The notes beneath the pieces were generated by a model. It did not search any database, was not told where the DNA came from, and saw only the letters and a program-made list of their open reading frames with translations. The position numbers and the translations under genes are program-made. Source: Chitinophaga deserti (GTDB lineage Bacteria; Bacteroidota; Bacteroidia; Chitinophagales; Chitinophagaceae). From it: DNA of 64,000 bases. Positions 36,327 to 46,200 of this stretch are shown in pieces. The DNA is taken from NCBI RefSeq assembly GCF_003149455.1, contig NZ_QFFK01000015.1, forward strand, positions 1-64,000. The letters are read 5' to 3'. How positions within the stretch are numbered: position 1 is the first letter of the stretch; each line of letters starts with the position of its first letter.

Positions 36327-37388
36327 TCAATACTTGGTGTCTTTGCGATGTTTGAATATTTGCCTGGCAACTTTAGAGAATTGCTTTTCATTTCGCCTTT
36401 TATCGGCTTCGCTGGCCTTGAAATGGTATTGCTCGCGCAAGAGTTTCAGGTAGCTGCGGTACACCAGTTCCGGCAGGGTGCCGTCCTGAACAGCGGTTGT
36501 AACGGCGCATCCGGGTTCATGTTGATGGGTGCAGTCGCCAAACCGGCATTGAGATGCCAGCTCGTTTATCAGCGGGTGGTGAACGCCTTCGTTTCCGCTT
36601 TCGCCTGTAACGCCGAACTCCCGCATGCCCGGCACGTCAATGATCATACTGCCATTGGGTAGCAATATAAGATGCCTGGCGGTAGTGGTATGCTTCCCCT
36701 TCCTGTTTGAGGTGCTGGTGGTGCCTTCTTCCTGTAACCGGTAACCCAGCAGGCTGTTGAGCAATGTACTTTTGCCTACGCCCGACGATCCCAGCAGGAT
36801 GTAAGTATGCCGGGGCTGAAGGTATTGGCGCGTCCACGCTTCCTGCTGCGATTCGTTGAGCGCGCTGGTGAGTATCACCGGACAATCATATCCCAGTTCC
36901 AGCACCGCTTGCCGGTATGTTTCCGGGTCGGGGACGAGATCGGCCTTGTTTAGGATGACAACCGGCCGGATATTGCACTGTACAGTTTGCTGGAGATAAC
37001 GTTGCAGGCGCATAGGGTTGAAATCCCTGTCCAGCCCCTGCACGATAAATGCAGCGTCTATGTTGGCTGCCAGTACCTGGCGTGTGCTTTGCGTGCCGGG
37101 CGCTTTGCGGCTGAGCGCGTTGATACGCGGCAATATGTCGATGATGATGCCTTCTTCATCATAACGTTTCATCAGTACCCAATCGCCTACTTTGGGATAG
37201 GCTTCAGGCTCGCGGCTGTTCAGGAGTGCACCTGCGAGTTCCGCATCCACGTTGCCGGTTTCGGTGATCAGGAGGTGTTTGAATCCCTGGATGGACAATA
37301 CCCTCGCGACTTCGAGGGACTGTGAGTTGATTTGTTCGGAATGACGCATGAAATGCTCGTTCCATCCGTACGACTGTAATGTCGGCAT
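36327..37388 (-). CDS. rsgA: Ribosome small-subunit-dependent GTPase RsgA
   Basis: A 353-residue ribosome-assembly GTPase that acts late in 30S maturation. An OB-fold occupies about 25-95. The GTPase domain is circularly permuted as usual: G4 NKAD (about 147), then G1 GSSGVGKST (about 209), G2 region with TTARH, and G3 DVPG (about 254). A C-terminal zinc motif is visible (QCRFGDCTHQHEPGCAV, ligands Cys-Cys-His-Cys). Length and order match the family. It is monocistronic on the minus strand. Confidence 0.93.
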   Translation of the reverse strand: MPTLQSYGWNEHFMRHSEQINSQSLEVARVLSIQGFKHLLITETGNVDAELAGALLNSREPEAYPKVGDWVLMKRYDEEGIIIDILPRINALSRKAPGTQSTRQVLAANIDAAFIVQGLDRDFNPMRLQRYLQQTVQCNIRPVVILNKADLVPDPETYRQAVLELGYDCPVILTSALNESQQEAWTRQYLQPRHTYILLGSSGVGKSTLLNSLLGYRLQEEGTTSTSNRKGKHTTTARHLILLPNGSMIIDVPGMREFGVTGESGNEGVHHPLINELASQCRFGDCTHQHEPGCAVTTAVQDGTLPELVYRSYLKLLREQYHFKASEADKRRNEKQFSKVARQIFKHRKDTKY

Positions 37389-37602
37389 GGTATAATGTTG
37401 CTGTCTTGCTTATGCTGATAGGGCACAGCAAGCTGAAATCAATAAATGAATTGAATAAATTAACGCAGGTAGCCGGGGAGTATCAAAGCGGAGATGCTTC
37501 GTGGGCCTGCGTTAGGCAGCAATGATCGACAGGAGGTTATATGTTGATTGGCGTGTCATAAGTTACAAAGGTAGTAAAATTGGGGGTTATGACCTGAAAT
37601 GA

Positions 37603-37638
37603 AAAAAGACAAATCAGTATAAACCGATTTGTCTTTTT
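37603..37638 (-). terminator. Terminator of the tRNA-Leu gene
   Basis: A 13-bp stem (aaaaagacaaatc / gatttgtcttttt) with a 10-base loop directly follows the tRNA 3' end on the minus strand and ends in a T-run on that strand. Confidence 0.8.
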
Positions 37639-37639
37639 C

Positions 37640-37726
37640 TGGTGCCCAGAACTGGATTCGAACCAGCACACCCTTGCGAGCGCTGCGACCTGAACACAGT
37701 GCGTCTACCAATTTCGCCATCTGGGC
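37640..37726 (-). tRNA. tRNA-Leu (anticodon CAG), CCA encoded
   Basis: Minus-strand type II tRNA. Acceptor arms GCCCAGA and TCTGGGC pair fully; the anticodon stem-loop CTGTG-TTCAGGT-CGCAG gives CAG; a long variable arm (about CGCTCGCAAGGGTG) is typical of Leu; the T loop TTCGAAT is closed by CTGG/CCAG. The 3' CCA is present in the DNA (37640-37642). A promoter and terminator flank it. Confidence 0.95.
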
Positions 37727-37750
37727 ATCCCTGGTTTGTGTTCGGGATTG

Positions 37751-37780
37751 CAAAGGTAGATTATTCCCGGAATTTTCCAA
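37751..37780 (-). promoter_or_regulatory. Promoter of tRNA-Leu
   Basis: Minus strand: -33 TTG at 37780-37778, then 19 bases, then -7 TACCTTTG at 37758-37751, a full match to the Bacteroidota consensus. The mature tRNA starts 24 bases downstream. Confidence 0.7.
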
Positions 37781-37799
37781 ATTCTGACGCAAAAAAATA

Positions 37800-38744
37800 T
37801 CACACCCGGAAACATCCGTAGTCATTTTCGAAAGATGTTAAATCACATTCAAGTGCTGAACGGTCCCACTGTGCTGCGTTTGCCGCTGCTTCGTAAGTGC
37901 TTTGCAGAAAATCCATCAGTGTTTTTTCAGGATTTGCCGATTGTTGTACCACGCTGTAGGGTAAAAGAAATTCCCCCAGTTCCTGGCTGAAATATGCGCC
38001 TTCCGGTTTTACCGGCTGCTCTGCAAAACCTTCCGGGGCCGGATAGGCATAACTGTAGAACGCTGCTTCCGGAAATGCATCGCTTCCGGGCCAGAAACCA
38101 CAGGAACTTACTTCCTTCGAATAGGCTTCCTGCATCACGCGGGCAGGCATATTGGGCGCGGAGCCGGTATGCAGGGGAGCGTCGCGGCCTGAGAAGCGGG
38201 TAACCGCCAGGTCGAAGGCGCCCCAGAAGAAGTGGACGGGGCTCACCTTGCCGGTAAAGCGGGCGCGGAACCGGGTAAAAACAATATGTATATGTACCAG
38301 AGCCCGCCAGCATTCTTCCATGCGTGCGGCATCGTAGGAGCGGTGGGTGTAATCATCTTCAAAAGGCACGGCATCTTCCAGCTCACTCGGCATGGTGAAA
38401 ATTTCCACGTCTACCTCCAGCTTTTTCAGTTTCTCGAATACGGCGTTGTAAAAATCGGCTACGGCCATGGGGCGCAGCTCCAGGGTTTCCTGGCTGCCGG
38501 CGCTCGTAATTATCCGCAAACGATGGTGTATGAAATCGAAATCGATCTGGAAAAGCCCGCCGGGGTAAGGCATACTGCCTGTGCTCAATCCTGCCGGACT
38601 TACGGCCAGCGTCACATGCCAGGAGTGGTTGAGCCAGGGCATGGAGCGCAGGCGGATTTTACCGATAACCTGCGTCCAGCGGTGTACGGTAGCCAGTGTG
38701 TCTTTCCAGGAGTTATAGTCCAGTACGGGCCATTTTGTTGCCAT
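37800..38744 (-). CDS. DUF5996 family protein
   Basis: A 314-residue cytosolic protein of unknown function. It shows the family's conserved blocks: WKDTLATVHRWTQVIGKIRL, LNHSWHVTLAVSPAGLSTG, FQIDFDFIHHRLRI, SPVHFFWGAFDLAVTRFSG and EAYSKEVSSCGFWPG. Many conserved His, Trp and Asp residues hint at an enzyme, but no mechanism is known. It is transcribed towards the tRNA-Leu gene on the same strand and its stop codon overlaps none of the tRNA promoter elements. Confidence 0.82.
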   Translation of the reverse strand: MATKWPVLDYNSWKDTLATVHRWTQVIGKIRLRSMPWLNHSWHVTLAVSPAGLSTGSMPYPGGLFQIDFDFIHHRLRIITSAGSQETLELRPMAVADFYNAVFEKLKKLEVDVEIFTMPSELEDAVPFEDDYTHRSYDAARMEECWRALVHIHIVFTRFRARFTGKVSPVHFFWGAFDLAVTRFSGRDAPLHTGSAPNMPARVMQEAYSKEVSSCGFWPGSDAFPEAAFYSYAYPAPEGFAEQPVKPEGAYFSQELGEFLLPYSVVQQSANPEKTLMDFLQSTYEAAANAAQWDRSALECDLTSFENDYGCFRV

Positions 38745-38864
38745 AGCTTTTGGGTTTGTTATAAAAACAATCCCGCGCCACTTTGGTTGTACCCATAAAA
38801 ACGACCGCGCCCGGGAAATTAACCCGGGGCGGCCGTTGTCGTCTTATGCTGAAGAATTACTCCC

Positions 38865-40547
38865 TTATACAGTGAACCGGAAATAGCACCAGCAGCTCCA
38901 TGCGCAGTAGCGGTCTCCGATCTTGGCCCGTACTCTCCACCTTCCGGGCTGAGCGCCTACGAAGTTGTAGTTGAAACTGGTACCGGCAATGTTGTGGAAC
39001 ACGGCAAAGTTGCGGAAGCTTTGTGCGGCCCACTGCCCGGCGTTCACGGCACCGAAAGCATCGATCTCAATGCTGTAAGTAGCACCGGGAATGTTTACGG
39101 GCAGCCATTTGAACGTCATGGTGCGGGGATAGTGGTTGAATACGCTTCCGTCTGCCGGCTCAATTGCACGGGGAATGGCACCTTTCCACCAGGTGAGTGT
39201 GGGATCTCCCAGGATGCTCATACCATAGAACCATTGGCGCTCGCCCAGGTCGTGATCGGTGCCGCGTGCCTTCCACCAGTCTACCATCGCATCGCCAATG
39301 CATTTGCCTTTGCCGATGGGATCGTAGAAGTCTGCGAAGAAGAGCATAGAACCGGTTTTGGTGCTGCCTACCGCGGTAAGTCCGTAATTGGTTTCTCCAC
39401 CTGCTTTATCGAAAATATACCATCCGCCCAGGTAATCATCCTGCGTGTAGCGGGCTGTGCTGCAGCAGAAGAGGTTGTAGAAGTGTGCATTCGGGGCACG
39501 GCTGTCGCGGAAATAGCTGCGGTCGATCCATTCTGTAGTGCCCGTTGAAGGGATGTGGAACGAATGTACGTGTGGCGATGAGTGGGAGCAAAGCTGTACG
39601 AAGGAGCGCATCTTGTTCACTTCGTCTTTGTACAGATCGGCGTCGGTGATATTGGGGTTGGTGTACTTGGTGATGAAAGATGCGGGCGTCATCAGGTCCA
39701 TCTCACAATCGTCGAAGCTGGTCCAGTCATCTTCCACATACGCCAGTGCGGAACGGCTGTGGCCGAGGTTACCGGTGCGGAAGAGGTGGTTGCGGTCGAA
39801 ATAATTGTTGAGCAAAGCTGCGTCGTTTCCACCAAGGGTGGGCGTCCACATACGGCCTATCCAGATCTCAGGAGTTACATCACCGCTAACGGCGTTGTAT
39901 TTACCATCGGCATCGGTATCGCTCCAGGTGCCATTGGTGTCCATGTAGAAGAGGTCGCAGGGGAACTCGGTGCTGGCGCCGTGGAAGTCGTCGCTCATTT
40001 CAAACCATGCCACGGGGATGGAGCCTACCATTACACAGCCTACAGGGCTTTTGCTACGGATGTAATTGCGGATGAAGGCCGGCTTACCGCCGTTAACGAC
40101 GTGCAGGGTAGCCCAGTAGCCGTCGCGGGCGAGATCGAGGATGTAACGGTCGGTTTTTTCTTTGGTGGCAACATACACGTCTTTATGCACGAGTATGAGC
40201 ACTTTGCCTTTGGGGAAGCGCAGCCAGCTGTAGGTATTGAGGTAGCTTTCTGCTGCCGGTGCGGCGGGGCGTGGCTTTTCGTCGATGAGGGGCGGCAATT
40301 CAAGGATGCTCTTGTTGATCTGAGCGTATTCAGCGAAAGAACTGAGTCGGATTTTATTGGGGTCTCTCAGCTCCAGATTGCGCACGCTCTGATAGGCCTG
40401 CGCCAGTTTGTAATTGCGGCCTACTGCCTGCATGTTGAACACGGTCCGGTCCTGCAGCACCTGTGTACGCACGGTGGCGAGGTTGGAAAGGCTCTGTTTT
40501 TCTCCGGCGATGGGTCCGCCTTTTTGGGGTTGCTTTTCGTTGGACAT
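38865..40547 (-). CDS. Gingipain-like (peptidase C25) protein without signal peptide
   Basis: A 560-residue protein. The middle (about 130-445) matches the C25 caspase-like layout: KVLILVHKDVYVATKEK, PEIWIGRMWTP, a His in LCSHSSPHVH (H322), paired Cys in YNLFCCSTARY (C361/C362) at the distance expected for the His-Cys dyad, and the C25 hallmark GMSILGDPTL. The last ~100 residues are a fibronectin-III-like beta domain. Unlike gingipains it has no signal peptide and no type IX sorting domain, so it appears cytosolic. Start ATG 40547 is chosen; the open frame upstream has no start with family sense. A -7-like element lies at 40581-40588. Confidence 0.6.
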   Translation of the reverse strand: MSNEKQPQKGGPIAGEKQSLSNLATVRTQVLQDRTVFNMQAVGRNYKLAQAYQSVRNLELRDPNKIRLSSFAEYAQINKSILELPPLIDEKPRPAAPAAESYLNTYSWLRFPKGKVLILVHKDVYVATKEKTDRYILDLARDGYWATLHVVNGGKPAFIRNYIRSKSPVGCVMVGSIPVAWFEMSDDFHGASTEFPCDLFYMDTNGTWSDTDADGKYNAVSGDVTPEIWIGRMWTPTLGGNDAALLNNYFDRNHLFRTGNLGHSRSALAYVEDDWTSFDDCEMDLMTPASFITKYTNPNITDADLYKDEVNKMRSFVQLCSHSSPHVHSFHIPSTGTTEWIDRSYFRDSRAPNAHFYNLFCCSTARYTQDDYLGGWYIFDKAGGETNYGLTAVGSTKTGSMLFFADFYDPIGKGKCIGDAMVDWWKARGTDHDLGERQWFYGMSILGDPTLTWWKGAIPRAIEPADGSVFNHYPRTMTFKWLPVNIPGATYSIEIDAFGAVNAGQWAAQSFRNFAVFHNIAGTSFNYNFVGAQPGRWRVRAKIGDRYCAWSCWCYFRFTV

Positions 40548-40580
40548 CTTCAATGCTTTTTTTGAGGTTAAACAACGACC

Positions 40581-40588
40581 CAAAATTA
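40581..40588 (-). promoter_or_regulatory. Candidate -7 element of the C25-like gene
   Basis: Minus strand TAATTTTG, matching TAnnTTTG, 33 bases before the start codon. No -33 TTG at the usual place. Confidence 0.3.
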
Positions 40589-40672
40589 CATTTGCCCATA
40601 TCCTTCGAACAGGTAGCATATACCTGAAGTTTTGCGTACTTCTACGGCGCCGGTGCTTGCGGAATGTACGGC

Positions 40673-41668
40673 CTACGGCAGTTTCACCTCTTCCCACCAA
40701 TGCGTGGAAGGGAAAGGCTTATGCAGCACGGTGGCTTCTCCGATGCGGGGAGTGGCTACAGGGATGTTATGCTTCTGTGCTTCGGCAACAGTTCTGCGAA
40801 CGGGTTCATCCCAGGGGTGGAAGGCGAGAGCGAATTTGCCCCAGTGTACCGGCAGCATGCCTTTGGCGCGGAGGTCTTTGGCGGCCTGCACTGCCTCTTC
40901 CGGCATCATATGAATAGAGGCCCAGTCGGTATTATACTGCCCGGTTTCGAGGATGGCGAGGTCAAACGGACCGTACTGTTCACCAATAGATTTAAAATGC
41001 GGGCCGTATCCTGAATCGCCGCCGATATAGATCTTTTCCTTTCCTGATGCAAGGATGAAAGAAGACCAGAGGGATTGGTTCCTTTTCACACCACGGCCGG
41101 AGAAGTGGCGGGCAGGGGCTGAAGTAAGGGATAGTCCTGCAGGAAGTTGGGTACTTTCGCCCCAGTCCATTTCCCGGATCCTGTCTTTGGGGATGCCGTA
41201 CCGTACAAGATCAGCCTTCACGCCAAGCCCGGTATATACTTCGCCCACACGGTTGCGGAGGCTCCGGATGGTGCGGCCGTCGAGGTGGTCGTAGTGGTTG
41301 TGGGTGATGATGAGCACGTCAATATCCGGCATGTCATCCGGTCCAAATACATTCGACCCTGTGAAGGCTTTGGCGAAAATGGGAACGGGGGATGCATGGT
41401 TGCTGAACACGGGATCTACGAGGATGTTTTGCCCGTTCATGCGGATGAGATAGGAGGAGTGGCCGAACCAGGTAACGGAGGTTTCGTCAGTCAGCTGTTC
41501 CTTCAGATTGCGGCGCAGGGCCGGCAATGGTGCGGGCGGGTATACGCTGCGCGGTTTGCGCATGAATTTGAAGAAGGCTTTGAGCATCGAAGAGTCGGGA
41601 GACATGAGCACGGTATGTTCCTGATTGTGAAAAACACCGTTACGGTAGTTGGGAGATTTCCATTCCAT
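40673..41668 (-). CDS. Metallo-beta-lactamase-fold hydrolase (NAPE-PLD/UlaG-like)
   Basis: A 331-residue hydrolase. The metal-binding motif THNHYDHLDG (HxHxDH) lies near residue 105; further ligands are in SAPARHFSG and GGDSGYGPHF, and the late His in MLPVHWGKFALAFHPW. The layout, with SVTWFGHSSYLIRMNGQNIL before the motif, fits the N-acylphosphatidylethanolamine phospholipase D/UlaG-like branch; a lipid or phosphodiester substrate is possible. ATG 41668 is chosen; the open frame upstream would run through the divergent gene's promoter. It is divergent from the YjbR gene. Confidence 0.83.
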   Translation of the reverse strand: MEWKSPNYRNGVFHNQEHTVLMSPDSSMLKAFFKFMRKPRSVYPPAPLPALRRNLKEQLTDETSVTWFGHSSYLIRMNGQNILVDPVFSNHASPVPIFAKAFTGSNVFGPDDMPDIDVLIITHNHYDHLDGRTIRSLRNRVGEVYTGLGVKADLVRYGIPKDRIREMDWGESTQLPAGLSLTSAPARHFSGRGVKRNQSLWSSFILASGKEKIYIGGDSGYGPHFKSIGEQYGPFDLAILETGQYNTDWASIHMMPEEAVQAAKDLRAKGMLPVHWGKFALAFHPWDEPVRRTVAEAQKHNIPVATPRIGEATVLHKPFPSTHWWEEVKLP

Positions 41669-41747
41669 GACAGCGAATGTACGAAGCGTGCTGAATTGCT
41701 GAAGCACAGATGTCGGATTTTTACAATCCGGAGGCGGAAGCAGCGCG

Positions 41748-41755
41748 TACATTTG
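41748..41755 (+). promoter_or_regulatory. Candidate -7 element of the YjbR gene
   Basis: TACATTTG begins exactly 12 bases before the ATG (41760), the same geometry as P1 and the GcvH-like gene. The transcript would be leaderless. Confidence 0.45.
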
Positions 41756-41759
41756 TGGT

Positions 41760-42110
41760 ATGATCACAATTGCCACATTCCGGGAGCTTTGCTTGTCTAT
41801 GCCGGAAACCACGGAAGTGAAGCACTTCGACCGTCAGGCTTTCCGTACGAAGCGGAAGATCTTTGCTACCCTGCTGGAGGATGCCAATACGGCTAATTTT
41901 CCGTTTACCCCCGAAGAGCAGGCGGCCTGGTGTAAAGCAGCGCCGGGAGTTTTTTATCCGGTGCCCGGCGGGTGGGGCCTGCAGGGTTGGACTACCGTTG
42001 ATTTACGTAAAGTAAAGAAAAGCCAGCTGGTGGATGCCGTGCAAAGCGCCTGGTATCATGCCGCTCCGCCTAAGCTGCAGGAGCATTTCCGGTTGCAGAA
42101 CGGGCTATAA
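41760..42110 (+). CDS. MmcQ/YjbR family protein
   Basis: A 116-residue protein of the YjbR fold (CyaY-like, double-wing DNA-binding-like). Typical blocks are LPETTEVKHFDRQAFRTKR-like text near the N-terminus, the central GVFYPVPGGWGLQGWTTVD, and the C-terminal LVDAVQSAWYHAAPPKL. The function of the family is not established; DNA binding is suggested from structure. The gene overlaps the convergent DeoR gene by 6 nt at its end. Confidence 0.8.
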   Translation: MITIATFRELCLSMPETTEVKHFDRQAFRTKRKIFATLLEDANTANFPFTPEEQAAWCKAAPGVFYPVPGGWGLQGWTTVDLRKVKKSQLVDAVQSAWYHAAPPKLQEHFRLQNGL

Positions 42111-42893
42111 GATGGTGAGGTTCTTGGCGCGGTAGGGCTGTATCTCCGGACTGTCGGCAGGCAGTTCCGTGATGAGGTAATGTACTTCCTGAAGATCTGC
42201 AATCTTCATTTTCATAGAGGTGTTGAGTTTTTCGGCGATGGCAAGGATGGCGATTTTATCTGCCGCCTTGATCATGGCCTTTTTTACCTGGATGGTTTCC
42301 CAGTCGGAGTCGGTAAGGCCGTTGGCCGGGTCTATGGCGTTGGTGCCGATGATGCAGAGGTCGGCCTGGATGTTTGAAAGGTATTCGAATACTTCACCGC
42401 TTACGGTCATCTGGCTGTAGGCGGATATCTGCCCGCCGATAACGATCGTTTTGATCATGGGTTTATCGAGCAGTTCCACGGCAGATAATACGTTCACGGT
42501 AATAAAGGTGGCGCGCAGGGTGGGAGGGATCTTTTTGATGAACTCCCGGATGGTAGTGCCGCCACCGATGAGTACGATCATATCATCCTGCAATAATTGC
42601 AAAGTTTTTTCGGCTATAACCACCTTGTTGTTCTGCGCATAGGTCTCCGATTCATGGCCGTAATGATAGGCGATAGACATGGCGCCGCCCTTAATCTTCA
42701 CTACTTCACCATCTTCCGCCAGCTCATTCACATCGCGGCGGATAGTATCCTCCGACACGTTGATAAGCCCAACCAGATCACTGTAGGTGATCCGGGTATG
42801 AATATTAACCTGTTTAATGATTAGTTCCTTCCTGGCCTTTTTGGTCAGGGAAACCGGGGGTAACTGGTCTTGCGATTGAATGTCCATAGTCAT
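42105..42893 (-). CDS. DeoR/GlpR family transcriptional regulator
   Basis: A 262-residue sugar-responsive repressor. The N-terminal winged helix is at about 15-70 (ITYSDLVGLINVSEDTIRRD, then VVKIKGGAMS), and the C-terminal DeoRC sensor domain covers about 90-250 (DDMIVLIGGGTTIREFIKKI, then DLCIIGTNAIDP). Such proteins bind a phosphorylated sugar intermediate. It is divergent from the SusC-SusD-GH20-GntP-RidA-kinase operon and is its obvious candidate regulator, perhaps sensing a phosphorylated product such as KDG-6-phosphate (inference). Confidence 0.88.
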   Translation of the reverse strand: MTMDIQSQDQLPPVSLTKKARKELIIKQVNIHTRITYSDLVGLINVSEDTIRRDVNELAEDGEVVKIKGGAMSIAYHYGHESETYAQNNKVVIAEKTLQLLQDDMIVLIGGGTTIREFIKKIPPTLRATFITVNVLSAVELLDKPMIKTIVIGGQISAYSQMTVSGEVFEYLSNIQADLCIIGTNAIDPANGLTDSDWETIQVKKAMIKAADKIAILAIAEKLNTSMKMKIADLQEVHYLITELPADSPEIQPYRAKNLTIL

Positions 42894-43239
42894 CTTAGTT
42901 GCGCTTGCAAATGAATTTTACTGAAAATTCCCTGTTATGCAAAGAATTCCGGTTAAATCACCGGTAAAAATAATATTCTGACCCATAATTTCGCAATTTT
43001 TGAATACAAACTGATGTTTTTGCGTTAATTTTTTTCCAGTTGAGAATGGCTGGTAGTTTATATATATTGATATACAATTGGTTGTGTAGATGAAGTCGCA
43101 ATTCCTGCGGACATACTAGATAACTATTTGCAATTATTGCTAAAAATAGCTGCAAATAATTTGCAAATCTTGCAATAATGCGTAATTTGAGTCAAGAATT
43201 TTGCATTTATCCGACTTATTTATCAACCAAACCACCGAG
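42894..43239. promoter_or_regulatory. Divergent control region with TTGCAA-type dyads
   Basis: This 346-bp region between the DeoR gene and the SusC operon is AT-rich. It holds the odd dyad GCAATTATTGC (43130-43140), the perfect palindrome ATTTGCAAAT (43159-43168) and a further TTGCAATAATGC just after, all within 50 bp, plus single TTGCAA-like words near 42905. These are plausible operators for the DeoR regulator. I see no clean TAnnTTTG element. Confidence 0.45.
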
Positions 43240-46200
43240 ATGAAAACATTCCAACTGGCTGCTTTTCCACGACTGCTCCTATTGTTTTGCAGTATGTTCC
43301 TGTGTCTGGAAAGTATGGCCCAATCCCTTAAAATTACCGGCACGGTTTCCGGTGCCGACGGACAAAAAATCCCCGGCGCCTCCGTTTCCCTCGCCAGCGC
43401 CCGCGGTACCGGTACTGTATCCGATCCCGGCGGCCGATTTTCCCTCTCCATTCCTGCTTCGTCTTCTCCGGTTACACTCGTGGTGTCTTTCATCGGGTAC
43501 GACAATGCCACCGTTACCCTGCAGCCGGGTCAAACCAACATCGATGTGGTGCTCACAGAAAGTACAAAAGCCCTCAACGAAGTGGTGGTTACGGCACTTG
43601 GTATTAAAAAGGCCCGTAAAGCAGTAACCTACTCCGTTTCCGAAGTGAAAGGCGCTGACCTCACGCAGGCCCGGGAGATTAACATGGTGGAAGGGCTCAC
43701 GGGTAAAGTAGCGGGTGTTTCCGTATCCGGCCTTGCCGCCGGCCCCGGCAGCTCCAGCCGCGTAGTGATCCGTGGTAACGGTTCGTTTGGCAACAACCAG
43801 CCGCTCTATGTAATCAACGGTATGCCGCTCGATAACTCCACTTCCAACGTACCAGCTTCCGGCAACGCTTCTATCGGCCTCAATGCCGACCGTGGCGATG
43901 GTATCGGCGGTATTAACCCGGACGATATCGAGACTATCTCCATCCTTAAAGGCGCTACCGCTTCTGCCCTCTATGGCAGCCGCGCAGCCAACGGGGTGGT
44001 TATCATCACCACTAAACGCGGCCTCAAACAGAAGGGCATTGGTCTGGAATACAATTCCACCATTACCCTCGAAACTCCGGCCATCGTGCCCGACTGGCAA
44101 TCAGAATACGGTCAGGGTACTCGCGGTAACAAACCCACTACCCAGAACGAAGCCATTAACTCCGGCCGCCTTTCCTGGGGCCCAAAAATGGATGGCTCCA
44201 ATGTGATCCAGTTCGATGGCGTATCCCGCCCTTATGTTGCACAAAAGGATAACATTAAAAACTTCTACCGCACAGGTACTACTTTCACCAATACGGTGGC
44301 CGTAAGCGGTGGCAGCGAGCTGGGAACCTACCGCCTGTCTATGTCAGACATGAACAATCGCGGTCTGGTCCCTAACTCAGAACTGAATAAAAAGATCTTT
44401 AGTCTGGGTGTGGTAGCCAATCTCCATAAACGCCTCACAGTAGAAGGTTACGCGCAATACAACAAAGAAAAGGCGAAAGGCCGCTCCAACGTGGCGGACG
44501 CTACCGGTAACCCTAACTGGGGTACTTACATGCTGGCCAGCACGGTAGATGTGCGGAGTCTGGCCCCGGGGTATAACCTCAGCACGGGTCAGGAAACGCC
44601 CTGGAACCCTTCCGGCTTCGCTACCAATCCATACTGGGCGGTGAACAAGTTCATCAATAACGACGACCGCGACCGCTTCATCGGAAACCTGAACGCTAAA
44701 TTCAATATCCTCGATAACCTGTTCGTCCGCGGCCGTGTAACGCACGACTATACCACCATTAACTGGCTGGGGGTAGTGCCTTCCGGAACTGCCTACGAAC
44801 CGCGTGGTTATTATCAGGAGCATACCACCGGTATTACAGAAACCAATGCTGAACTGACCTTGAACTATCAGGGCCGCTTCGGCCGCGATTTCACAGTGGA
44901 TGTACTTGCAGGCGGCAACCGCCAGCGGTACCGCTCGCAGAACAAGATCCTGCTCGGTAACTTCTTCGCAGAGCCGGGCTTCTACGATCCTTCCAATGTT
45001 CGCAGCCTCACCACTACCAATGTGCTCCGCCGTTCAGGGGTAAACTCCCTCTTCGCTTCGGCCGACCTTGGGTATAAAGACATGTTCTTCCTTACCGTAA
45101 CAGGCCGTAACGACTGGTTCTCTACCCTCGATCCCGAGAACAATAATATCTTCTACCCATCCTTCGGCGGTAGCTTCATCCTCAGCGAAGCTGCCAATCT
45201 GCCAAAGGCCATCACATTCGCCAAGATCCGTGCTTCCTGGGCACAGGTAGGCGGTGGTGCGCCGGAGCCGTATGCGTTGAACCAGACGTATCACCTGGTA
45301 CCCGGTGGCGGTCACTTCGAGCAACCGCTGCAAACACCTTCGCAGGTAGCCGGTGCCGGTGGTGGTACACTCACCGCGCCTAACAGGAAACTCCGTCCGT
45401 ATACGAATACAACACTGGAAGCAGGTTTTGAAGCGCGCTTCCTCAATAACCGCTTGTCTGCAGACTTCGCGGTGTACGACCGCCGTACTAAAGACGATAT
45501 CGTGAACATCACCATCTCTCAGGGTTCCGGTTACAACTTCACCAATATCAACATCGGTGAAATGAGCAATAAAGGCGTGGAGCTTTTACTGAGCGGTATT
45601 CCTATTCAGAAGAAGAATTTCAGCTGGGAAGTGACGTTGAATGCCGCTTACAACAAAAACGAAGTGGTGCGTCTTGCGGATGGGATCAAGTCTATTGAGA
45701 TCGACCGTGCAGTGAATGGTTACGCTACCATCTCGGCAGTTGTAGGTAAGCCCTTCAGCATGATCAATGCTACCAAGATCATCCGCAATGCGCAGGGGCA
45801 GGCGGTATACGGAGCCAATGGCTGGGAAATGGCTACCATCGCGCCTGAAGAGATCGGCACGGGTGTAGCGCCCTGGAATGGCGGTATCAATAACAACTTC
45901 CGTTATGGCCGTTTTAACCTCGGCTTTCTGGTGGATGCCCGCTTTGGCGGATATGTATATTCCGGTACCAACCTGTACGGCACCCGCTTCGGTTTAACGG
46001 ATATCACACTGCCGGGCCGCGATGGCGGTTTAACCGTGAATGGTGTGGATGATAAAGGCGCGCCTTTCACCAAAACACTTCAGTATGCAGATCTGCAGGG
46101 GTATTATGATAACTGGAAGGCACAGTCGGAGCGGTTTGTATACAAATCAGACTTCATTAAACTGCGCCAGGTGATCCTGGGGTATAAGCTGCCTTTCGAG

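Noticed and set aside
37556..37825. 89-codon minus-strand open frame
   Set aside because: It runs through the tRNA-Leu gene, its promoter and its terminator.
38865..40547. The C25-like protein as a member of the 53-64 kb protease locus
   Set aside because: It is separated by more than 12 kb and a complete glycan-use operon, with its own promoter.
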